From Paenibacillus sp. PAMC 26794 (GTDB lineage Bacteria > Bacillota > Bacilli > Paenibacillales > Paenibacillaceae), in assembly GCF_000316035.1 (NCBI RefSeq), contig NZ_ANHX01000007.1:89838-153837 (forward strand): a DNA stretch of 64,000 nt. Direction: 5' to 3'. Numbering within the stretch: position 1 is the stretch's first letter; each line of letters begins with the position of its first letter. The notes below the pieces were generated by a model that was given only the letters and a program-made list of their open reading frames with translations, was not told the origin of the DNA and did no database searches. The position numbers were made by a program, and so were the translations under genes. Shown here in pieces: positions 1 through 7,029 of this stretch.

Positions 1-38
1 TGACCGTTATTGAACGCATCATGGGTTATATTGCTTAA
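1..38 (+). CDS. argR: 3' end of arginine repressor gene (partial)
   Basis: The window opens inside a reading frame whose last residues are TVIERIMGYIA followed by TAA. An amphipathic C-terminal helix of this kind directly before recN fits ArgR/AhrC, the arginine-responsive hexameric repressor, and argR-recN-spoIVB-spo0A is the usual Bacillales order. The call rests on position more than sequence, since only eleven residues are visible. Confidence 0.6.
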   Translation, partial: TVIERIMGYIA

Positions 39-45
39 AGTGCGT

Positions 46-211
46 GTTCAAAAAGAGCGGTTTTCAGTACCGAGAAGATGGGATGAAGCTAGAAATGGAG
101 TAGCGGAGCGTAGGGAAACTACGTGAGCAACGGACATTTCGGCTGAATTCCATCTTCGATGCTGATGATGCCACCAGGCATCCTTCGTAATCAAAAACGG
201 ACTTTTTGAAC
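46..211. repeat. 166-bp imperfect-palindrome intergenic element with nested stems
   Basis: The element is bounded by a perfect 10-bp inverted repeat (GTTCAAAAAG at 46-55, CTTTTTGAAC at 202-211). Inside it, GAAGATGG (74-81) pairs with CCATCTTC (150-157), CGTAG (109-113) with CTACG (119-123), and GATGCC (167-172) with GGCATC (177-182). The result is a closed multi-branched fold filling the argR-recN gap. It ends about 50 bases before the recN ribosome binding site. I know of similar dispersed elements in Paenibacillus genomes but cannot count copies here. It could be a MITE-like repeat or a structured transcript; there is no U-run for a terminator. Confidence 0.7.
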
Positions 212-276
212 AACCTCTTGAATCAATGTTTCAAAAACATAATATCTGAGTTAGTCATCCGGAGGTGTTTTTGCAG

Positions 277-1995
277 ATGTTAGTTACCTTATCGATTCGT
301 AATCTGGCTGTGGTGGAAGAAGTGGATGTTGTATTCCACCCGGGATTCCATGTACTTTCTGGGGAAACGGGTGCAGGGAAGTCGATTATTATAGATGCAC
401 TTGGTTTAATTGCTGGTGGACGCAGTTCAGCAGATCTGATCCGGTACGGTTGTGATAAGGCAGAGATGGAAGCCCTATTCGAGATGGAGCAAAGTCATCC
501 GGTATGGCTGACGTTGGAGAAGCTGGGTATCCACTGTGAGCCTGAAGAGCATTTGGTTATTCGACGTGAGTTGAATACTCAGGGGAAGAGTACGTCCCGC
601 ATTAATGGGCAATTGGTCAATCTGACCATGCTGCGGGAAGTAGGCGAGAAGCTGATCAATATTCATGGACAACATGAACATCAGAGTTTGCTGCGTGCAG
701 AGAGCCATCTGGGCCTTCTCGATACTTATGGCTCGGAAGTAATCGGACCGATCAAAGCGAAGTACCAGGAGCGCTACAGCAAGTTTATCACGGCGGAAAA
801 GGAACTGCGTGCGCTTCAGGAGTCTAGTCAGCGTGCATATCAACTCTTGGACATGTATCGCTTTCAGCTTGAGGAGATCGCAGCAGCAAGCCTTACACGA
901 GGTGAGGATGAATTACTCGGGGAAGAACGGGTCAAACTATCCCATAGTGAGAAAATGATGGACAGTGTTGCTGGTGCATATGATCTGCTCAGTGGTCAAC
1001 GCGGGCTTGAAGCTGTGAGCATTGCTCTTTCAAGAATTGAAGACATTTCTGGATATGATAACAAAGGACTGCAACCAATCGTAGAGCAGCTGCAATCTGC
1101 ATTTTATCAATTGGAAGATGCGACATTTCAGTTAAGGGATTACCGGGAGAAGATTGAATTTAATCCGGCAAGGCTGGAAGAAGTGGAGCAAAGGCTGAAT
1201 CTGATTTCTGGCCTCAGACGGAAATACGGGGACAGTGTTGAACTTATTCTGAGTTATTATGATCAGATTAGCCATGAAACCGACCAACTGGAGAACAAGG
1301 ACGAACGGCTGGAGAAATTGCGAGCTGAACGTGACAAAATGCTTAACCTTGTGATGGAGTCTGCCGAGGAACTCAGCAAGGTTCGCAAACAATGCGCCGA
1401 GGAACTTGCTGCACAGGTGGAAAGCGAGCTCAAGGATCTGCAAATGGAGCGGACTACACTGCGTGTTCAGATAACTCCATTCGAAGATCCGAAGGGCATT
1501 GAATGGAATGGACGCCGTATTCGTCTGAATCGTCATGGTGCGGACAACGCGGAATTCCTGATCTCACCTAACCCGGGTGAGCCATTACGACCACTTGGCA
1601 AGATTGCTTCGGGTGGTGAGTTGTCGAGAATGATGCTGGCGATGAAGAGTATCTTTGCGCGACATGACCGGATACCTGTGTTGATTTTTGATGAAGTTGA
1701 TACCGGAGTTAGCGGTAGAGCAGCTCAATCCATTGCGGAAAAACTGTTCCGCTTGTCTTCGACTTGTCAGGTTTTCTCAATAACTCACTTACCACAAGTG
1801 GCTTGTATGGCAGATCATCAGTATCTCATTGAGAAACATGTCTACGATGGACGAACGATGACGCAGGTCGAATCGCTGTCAGACGAAGGCAGAGTGAAGG
1901 AATTGGCACGTATGCTGGGCGGCGTGGAAATTACAGAAAAAACGCTGCATCACGCACAGGAAATGCTGAATTTGGCGGAAGCCAAAAAAGGGTGA
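277..1995 (+). CDS. recN: DNA repair protein RecN
   Basis: SMC-like ATPase that acts early at DNA double-strand breaks. Walker A is GETGAGKS near residue 31, followed by a long central coiled coil (about residues 150-370). The C-terminal half carries the ABC signature (IASGGELSRMMLA) and Walker B (PVLIFDEVDTGVSG). The chosen ATG gives MLVTLSIRNLAVVEEV, matching the usual RecN N-terminus, with GGAGG at 261-265 eleven bases upstream. GTG at 265 and TTG at 271 are in frame but overlap or crowd that site. Length (572 aa) is typical. Confidence 0.96.
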   Translation: MLVTLSIRNLAVVEEVDVVFHPGFHVLSGETGAGKSIIIDALGLIAGGRSSADLIRYGCDKAEMEALFEMEQSHPVWLTLEKLGIHCEPEEHLVIRRELNTQGKSTSRINGQLVNLTMLREVGEKLINIHGQHEHQSLLRAESHLGLLDTYGSEVIGPIKAKYQERYSKFITAEKELRALQESSQRAYQLLDMYRFQLEEIAAASLTRGEDELLGEERVKLSHSEKMMDSVAGAYDLLSGQRGLEAVSIALSRIEDISGYDNKGLQPIVEQLQSAFYQLEDATFQLRDYREKIEFNPARLEEVEQRLNLISGLRRKYGDSVELILSYYDQISHETDQLENKDERLEKLRAERDKMLNLVMESAEELSKVRKQCAEELAAQVESELKDLQMERTTLRVQITPFEDPKGIEWNGRRIRLNRHGADNAEFLISPNPGEPLRPLGKIASGGELSRMMLAMKSIFARHDRIPVLIFDEVDTGVSGRAAQSIAEKLFRLSSTCQVFSITHLPQVACMADHQYLIEKHVYDGRTMTQVESLSDEGRVKELARMLGGVEITEKTLHHAQEMLNLAEAKKG

Positions 1996-2115
1996 AACGA
2001 ACGGCTGGCGTAATGATTGACAGTAATAAAAGCCTGGGGGCGAGGTTATCTTATAGGTACGCAATTGGCGACCACCTTTCGTCAAGCGAAAGAAGCAAAG
2101 GGAGTGTGACAGCCA

Positions 2116-3444
2116 TTGAATTCCCCCCTCAGGAAGAAATTGCTAGGTCTTTTATTTGCCTTCTTTCTTTGTGTGATTAGCCAGGCCATTCAGCCTGTGC
2201 AAAGTTATGCTTCACTGCCGGATGAATTGCAGGTGTTTGCTGGCAGGCAAGCGGATGTCCGGCTCGCTGTTCCTGCTGCTTCAAGCGCCGTTGTAGATCG
2301 TCCTGATATCGTTGGTTTGGATGATCAGGCAGCGATGCATGTTACAAGGCAACAACCTTTGCATCTTCACCCTCAACAGACGGGACATGCCAAATTAACG
2401 TTGAAGTTGTGGGGTAAAATTCCGGTCAAAACAGTCCATGTGAATGTGATTCCGGATTTGCGTGTTGTACCCGGGGGACAAACCATTGGCGTCAAGGTTA
2501 AATCGGCAGGCATTCTGGTGGTTGGACATCATCTGGTCCGTACCGGTCAGGATGAGCGTGTATCGCCCGGAGAAACAGCGGGCATTAAGCTGGGAGATCT
2601 GATTACGCATATGGATGGTAAACGTCTTGATGGCGTGGCAGGTGTCTCCGAAGCCGTTGAACTCGCAGGTAAAAGTAAAAAAGGTATTGATGTTGTGTTA
2701 AAACGTGGTAAGGAAACGGTGAAGACACGATTAACTCCGGCCTATGACTCCGAGGATCAAGCGTGGAGGCTTGGATTGTACATTCGTGATTCCGCAGCCG
2801 GTGTGGGCACACTTACCTTCTATGCTCCCGATCAGGGCGTATACGGCGCACTGGGCCATGTCATTACAGATATGAACACACAAACAACTATTGTTGTAGG
2901 TAGTGGTCAGATCGTTCAATCCAATGTGACGTCCATTTCTAAAAGCGAGACCGGTGATCCGGGTGAAAAACGTGCTCATTTCCTCAAGGAAAGCAAAATT
3001 TTGGGCAATATTGAACGTAATACGGCTTTTGGCATCTTTGGTAAAATGTCCGGAAATCCTGAGCACAGTTTGTATTCGAAAGGCATTCCCGTCGCTTTTT
3101 CTCATGAAGTAAAGGAAGGACCGGCCGAAATACTTACCGTGGTTGACGGTCAACAAGTTGAACGCTTCTCCATTGACATTGTTCATGTGGCAGATCAAAC
3201 TGAACCAGCAACAAAAGGTCTGGTACTTCGAATTACGGACCCGAAACTGCTGGATAAGACCGGAGGTATCGTTCAAGGGATGAGTGGCAGCCCCATTGTA
3301 CAAAATGGTAAGTTGATCGGTGCAGTTACTCATGTATTCGTGAATGATCCAAAATCGGGTTACGGTTGCTTCATTGAATGGATGTTACAAGATGCTGGCG
3401 TTATGATGAAAAAGGAAAACGATAAGAACCTCAAGGCTGGTTAA
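2116..3444 (+). CDS. spoIVB: SpoIVB peptidase (stage IV sporulation protein B)
   Basis: Secreted S55-family serine protease made in the forespore. In B. subtilis it signals across the intermembrane space to trigger pro-sigma-K processing. An N-terminal hydrophobic segment (about residues 8-27) serves as signal/anchor. A PDZ domain follows (about residues 120-200), then the peptidase domain with the catalytic serine in GMSGSP near the C-terminus and a conserved histidine around GALGHV. The TTG start is the first possible one, because an in-frame TGA lies at 2107. It has a GGGAG-type site about 12 bases upstream. The gene lies between recN and spo0A as in Bacillus. Confidence 0.95.
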   Translation: MNSPLRKKLLGLLFAFFLCVISQAIQPVQSYASLPDELQVFAGRQADVRLAVPAASSAVVDRPDIVGLDDQAAMHVTRQQPLHLHPQQTGHAKLTLKLWGKIPVKTVHVNVIPDLRVVPGGQTIGVKVKSAGILVVGHHLVRTGQDERVSPGETAGIKLGDLITHMDGKRLDGVAGVSEAVELAGKSKKGIDVVLKRGKETVKTRLTPAYDSEDQAWRLGLYIRDSAAGVGTLTFYAPDQGVYGALGHVITDMNTQTTIVVGSGQIVQSNVTSISKSETGDPGEKRAHFLKESKILGNIERNTAFGIFGKMSGNPEHSLYSKGIPVAFSHEVKEGPAEILTVVDGQQVERFSIDIVHVADQTEPATKGLVLRITDPKLLDKTGGIVQGMSGSPIVQNGKLIGAVTHVFVNDPKSGYGCFIEWMLQDAGVMMKKENDKNLKAG

Positions 3445-3465
3445 ACAGCCCTGAGGTTCTTTTTT
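3426..3465 (+). terminator. Intrinsic terminator of spoIVB
   Basis: A 14-bp stem with one mismatch (3426-3439 with 3446-3459) is followed by six T. The spoIVB stop codon lies in the loop, so the hairpin overlaps the end of the gene. Confidence 0.85.
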
Positions 3466-3583
3466 GTCGAAAGCAAACATAATATATCGGATAATGAAAT
3501 AAATTATTTATTATATAGGATCAAGAAAAAAAAATAAAGAAAAATAATTTTCGACAGGAGGAATTTAACTCGCTGTGTCGAAA
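3465..3583. promoter_or_regulatory. Three Spo0A boxes upstream of spo0A
   Basis: TGTCGAA, the core 0A box, occurs at 3465-3471 and 3577-3583 on the + strand and as TTCGACA at 3551-3557 (reverse orientation). B. subtilis spo0A is autoregulated by Spo0A~P through 0A boxes around its sporulation promoter. The same layout here, with one box inside the -10 region, supports autoregulation. Confidence 0.75.
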
Positions 3584-3586
3584 ATT
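3558..3586 (+). promoter_or_regulatory. Sigma-H-type promoter of spo0A
   Basis: GGAGGAATT (3558-3566) matches the sigma-H -35 consensus RNAGGAWWW in every position. After 11 bases, GTCGAAAAT (3578-3586) matches RNNGAATWW except one base. The promoter would start about 50 bases before the spo0A TTG. Part of the -35 element looks like a Shine-Dalgarno sequence, but no reading frame starts just after it. Confidence 0.65.
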
Positions 3587-3639
3587 AAACGTGTAAGGAA
3601 ATGTACGAAACGATGTTTAATTTAAAGGAGGATACCGTT

Positions 3640-4446
3640 TTGCAAAAAATTGAGGTATTGCTGGCCGATGATAATCGTGAATTTACGAATTTGCTTGCCG
3701 AATATATATCTGAGCAGGAAGATATGGAAGTAACCGGTATTGCATACAATGGAGAAGAAGTACTGCAATTGCTGGAGCAAACTCGCGATGTGCCGGATGT
3801 ATTGATTCTGGATATTATCATGCCTCACCTGGACGGACTGGGTGTGCTTGAGCGCTTGCGCGACCTGAACCTGTCTCCACAGCCTAAAGTCATTATGCTT
3901 ACGGCATTCGGACAAGAGAATATCACACAGCGTGCCGTGCAACTCGGAGCTTCTTATTACATTCTCAAGCCGTTTGACATGGAAGTGCTTGCGAATCGTG
4001 TGCGTCAACTGGTGGGAACACAGACCGCGATGTCCACAAGCAGTGGATCATCCATGTTCATGAAATCCAATGTTGTGCCAATGGGCAAACACAAAAATCT
4101 GGATGCAAATATTACGTCCATCATACATGAAATCGGCGTTCCTGCGCATATTAAAGGATATCAGTATTTGCGCGAAGCGATTACGATGGTGTATAACAAT
4201 ATCGAAATTTTGGGAGCCATCACCAAAACACTGTATCCGGCGATTGCCGAAAAATTCAAAACCACGCCGTCCCGCGTCGAACGTGCCATCCGGCATGCGA
4301 TTGAAGTGGCATGGACTCGTGGTAACATCGACAGCATCAGCCACTTGTTTGGCTACACGATCAACATCAGCAAGTCTAAGCCAACAAATAGCGAGTTCAT
4401 CGCGATGGTTGCTGACAAGCTGAGAATTGAGCACAAGGTAAGCTGA
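3640..4446 (+). CDS. spo0A: Sporulation master regulator Spo0A
   Basis: Response regulator that receives phosphate from the Spo0F/Spo0B phosphorelay and switches on sporulation. The receiver domain (about residues 1-125) shows the acidic pair at D10/D11 and the phospho-acceptor Asp near 58 in LILDIIMP. The C-terminal effector domain (about 145-268) has the Spo0A-specific HTH with [12 protein letters not shown]. The TTG start at 3640 gives a 268-aa protein starting [12 protein letters not shown], with AAAGGAGG eight bases upstream. A longer frame from 3601 lacks a ribosome binding site. A sigma-H promoter and 0A boxes lie upstream. Confidence 0.97.
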   Translation: MQKIEVLLADDNREFTNLLAEYISEQEDMEVTGIAYNGEEVLQLLEQTRDVPDVLILDIIMPHLDGLGVLERLRDLNLSPQPKVIMLTAFGQENITQRAVQLGASYYILKPFDMEVLANRVRQLVGTQTAMSTSSGSSMFMKSNVVPMGKHKNLDANITSIIHEIGVPAHIKGYQYLREAITMVYNNIEILGAITKTLYPAIAEKFKTTPSRVERAIRHAIEVAWTRGNIDSISHLFGYTINISKSKPTNSEFIAMVADKLRIEHKVS

Positions 4447-4879
4447 AAGGGTCAGGAGTAGTGAGCTGGCAAGTATAGTTTGGATTCAGATTAGATTCTT
4501 AGATTCTAGCCAAATGGTTTTTGGCGGTCTATATCTGAATTCGTTCATTTCAGGTCCATAAACTTCTGTGAATTATGCCAACGAATACCGTCATTTATTG
4601 GATTAAAGATATCCAGTAAATGACGGTATTTTTGCATAACGAAATAACACAGAACATGATGATGAAATTTAGTTTTGCATGATTGTTTCTGAATTTTGAG
4701 ATCAAGTATTAAAGTAAGCTCCCTATAGCAAAATTCAGATAAAAATTATCTTTCATAAACTTTTACCCTCAGTTAACGCTTTTTCAAGTAGAAAGTGGTA
4801 CGATGTGACCATTGACAAAGACCTACATATATATTTGAAAAGTTCGGATTAGATGCTACGAACAGAGGAGTAGAATAGT
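4447..4879. other. 433-base intergenic region
   Basis: No reading frame with a ribosome binding site was found. The only clear element is the spo0A terminator at 4584-4633. A TTGACA hexamer at 4812 lacks a well-spaced -10, so no promoter is called for the gene at 4880. Confidence 0.6.
4584..4633 (+). terminator. Intrinsic terminator downstream of spo0A
   Basis: A perfect 14-bp stem, AATACCGTCATTTA (4584-4597) with TAAATGACGGTATT (4617-4630), is followed by T residues. Confidence 0.85.
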
Positions 4880-5836
4880 ATGTTTACGCAAATAGGCGAG
4901 ATTGCTGAACCAATTCCTGTAGTACAATCTGATACAAAATGTGATATCGTCTATCATCTTTTCAAGTCCAATCCTAGTCTGGAAGGTATAGCTGTTATGG
5001 GGGAGAAGGGGGTGTCATTAATGATGCGGCCCCGATTCTTTCAGCAGATTGGCACCCAGTATGGCTATAATCTGTATATGGGACGTCCTGTAGAACTGGT
5101 AATGAACACGCAGGCACTGGTCGTGGATTATTCGGAACAGATTACAGATGTCAGTGTTCTAGCCATGGACCGAGATGAAGGGGAAATATATGATCTTGTG
5201 TTGGTCACGTCAGTGGAAAGTTTCTTTGGAGCTGTGAGTATTCGACGTTTGCTACTCGCAGTTGCTGATGTACGGGCTGAAATGGCGATTTTTATGAACC
5301 CGCTGACTGGTCTTCCAGGTAATCATATCATAGATGAAAGGCTGTCTCAGGCTCTTCAGATGGACCATTTTAGCGTACTGTACGTTGATCTCGATCAATT
5401 CAAATCCTACAATGATAGCTACGGCTTCAAAATGGGGGATCAGCTTATTCAGGCGACAGCTAACTTGCTTCGCAAGCTATTTGTTCTCCCTGAAGCCTTT
5501 CTTGGACATATCGGTGGTGATGATTTTATTACAATCCTGAATCACCATGATTACAAACATATTAGTGAGGAAGTCATCTCAGGTTTTGAGAAAATGAAAA
5601 AGACATTTTACAACGAACATGATTGGCATCATCAATATGTTCTGGGGGAAGGACGTTCCGGGCTAAATCGGCCCATTCCTCTTGTGTCGGTATCCATCGC
5701 CGTTGTAACCAATAGCAAGCGAAAATATGAAAACATAGATCAGATAATTGATGAGGCCACACGCATCAAAAAAGTTTGTAAAGCGATTGCTGGCAGTATC
5801 ATCTGTGCAAATGATACCGCCAGTACTCTGTGCTAG
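4880..5836 (+). CDS. GGDEF-domain protein, probable diguanylate cyclase
   Basis: Probable c-di-GMP synthase of 318 aa. Residues from about 140 onward form a GGDEF domain, starting at NPLTGLPGN and with the active-site motif GGDDF near residue 214. DLDQFKSYND supplies the metal/GTP-binding Asp. No RxxD inhibitory site is seen upstream of GGDDF, so product inhibition is probably absent. Residues 1-130 look like a CBS-pair-type sensor region (EGIAVMGEKG, then a second repeat around VVDYSEQITDVSVLAM). No membrane segment is visible, so it is likely cytoplasmic. AGAGGAG lies nine bases before the ATG. Confidence 0.85.
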   Translation: MFTQIGEIAEPIPVVQSDTKCDIVYHLFKSNPSLEGIAVMGEKGVSLMMRPRFFQQIGTQYGYNLYMGRPVELVMNTQALVVDYSEQITDVSVLAMDRDEGEIYDLVLVTSVESFFGAVSIRRLLLAVADVRAEMAIFMNPLTGLPGNHIIDERLSQALQMDHFSVLYVDLDQFKSYNDSYGFKMGDQLIQATANLLRKLFVLPEAFLGHIGGDDFITILNHHDYKHISEEVISGFEKMKKTFYNEHDWHHQYVLGEGRSGLNRPIPLVSVSIAVVTNSKRKYENIDQIIDEATRIKKVCKAIAGSIICANDTASTLC

Positions 5837-5887
5837 AGATAAGAAATACTCATAGTAGCTACAACTACTAACGTTAAAGATACAAGA

Positions 5888-5931
5888 AAAACCGCTACTT
5901 ATCAGGAGTTAGTCACCTGTAATAGCGGTTT
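5888..5931. terminator. Bidirectional hairpin between convergent genes
   Basis: AAACCGCTA (5888-5897 region) pairs with TAGCGGTTT (5923-5931). Read on the minus strand the stem is followed by TTTTTC, so it best serves the convergent gene ending at 6022. Confidence 0.6.
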
Positions 5932-6021
5932 ATCTATTATGTGATGCGAGTCAAGTGCTGTGTTGCGAAAACACTTCAACCTCATTATGTATACATATAA
6001 GTATGTTAGAGCAAAGGGTAC

Positions 6022-6825
6022 TCAGATTCGAATATCGACGGATGGATATGAAGCAGCAGGAGATGTAGAAGCCGTAGTTTGCGGACCATTTCCTGATTCC
6101 TGATCTGTGGTTCCGCCATCTGATGGGTGCTCCTTACTTCCCGTTTTCTTTCCTTCATTTACTTCCTGATCTTCTTCTCCAGATGTTGCAGAGATAGGTG
6201 GTTGTACTCCCTTTTTAGGTGCGGGCTGATGGATCTCTTCCACCAGTTCCCCAATCTTCTGATTGACCTTGTTTAACTGGGAGTTGATGTCCTGAACAAC
6301 CTCTCGCTTTGCCTGAAAGACAGTGCGCTCTGAGTTTTCCAGCATCATTGATTTGCCTATATCTTTGTCTGCATTGATCTCCAGAACAAGTCGGTCGAAG
6401 CGGGTCTCTCCTTCGGTAGTCTGAATGGAGCCCTGCATGCGATCCCGCAAACCGACCAGCTTACCCAATTGATCATAAGTCTGACTATGTTTAATTAGAT
6501 GATCCAGTGAAGGGGCTTGTGCCTCGTCGGTTGGTTTGGGTTGTTGCTGTTGAGCCTTTTCGGGCTGTCTTAATTTGTTCTTTTCTTGCAATTCTTCAGC
6601 TTTAATTTGGGCAATCTGACTGTCGATCTGGGAAATGGAGCTTGTTAGGGATTTGATTCGCTGAGCTTTGGTTTTGGTATCCAACTCGTCATTGGTTTTT
6701 ACACCTTGCATTTCTTCATTGAGCCGGATCTTCTGCTGCATGAGTCCCTGAATTTCTTTATCCCGACTGGAGACTTGATTCCCGGGAGTGAAACTGCTTT
6801 TGGTTGCAGATGAGATTGAATTCAT
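6022..6825 (-). CDS. FlxA-like coiled-coil protein
   Basis: A soluble, charged 267-aa protein with heptad-rich segments (about residues 20-85 and 110-215) and a low-complexity, Pro/Ser/Thr/Gly-rich tail. The N-terminal part ([18 protein letters not shown], then two further QI/QK coils) resembles the FlxA-like family seen in Bacillales; its function is unknown. I chose the ATG at 6825, which has AAGGAG about ten bases upstream, over the longer frame from 6855. It is transcribed divergently from the iron module. Confidence 0.6.
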   Translation of the reverse strand: MNSISSATKSSFTPGNQVSSRDKEIQGLMQQKIRLNEEMQGVKTNDELDTKTKAQRIKSLTSSISQIDSQIAQIKAEELQEKNKLRQPEKAQQQQPKPTDEAQAPSLDHLIKHSQTYDQLGKLVGLRDRMQGSIQTTEGETRFDRLVLEINADKDIGKSMMLENSERTVFQAKREVVQDINSQLNKVNQKIGELVEEIHQPAPKKGVQPPISATSGEEDQEVNEGKKTGSKEHPSDGGTTDQESGNGPQTTASTSPAASYPSVDIRI

Positions 6826-6960
6826 ATCCTCTGTTCTCCTTCTACTCTTTATCATGGTTCTATTTACATATATCGGATGTTAAGAGAAGGATTTGAATAG
6901 CTCTTTTTTCTTCTAAATGATTCATTTACATCGGTTGTATTGCGTACTTTATCATAATAA

Positions 6961-6977
6961 TTGATAATGGTTATCAA
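6961..6977. promoter_or_regulatory. Fur box before the first AraC/lipoprotein gene
   Basis: TTGATAATGGTTATCAA matches the 7-1-7 Fur operator TGATAATNATTATCA with one mismatch. It sits about 53 bases before the ATG at 7030, a position suited to iron-dependent repression of the regulator. Confidence 0.8.
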
Positions 6978-7029
6978 TAAGTGAGTAGAGTACAGACACA
7001 AACTATGTATACGGAGATGGGTTAGCAAA

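Noticed and set aside
1992..2180. 62-codon frame between recN and spoIVB
   Set aside because: No start signal and it overlaps spoIVB out of frame.
4812..4840. TTGACA before the GGDEF gene as a sigma-A promoter
   Set aside because: The nearest -10-like hexamer is only 12 bases away, and nothing fits at 16-18.
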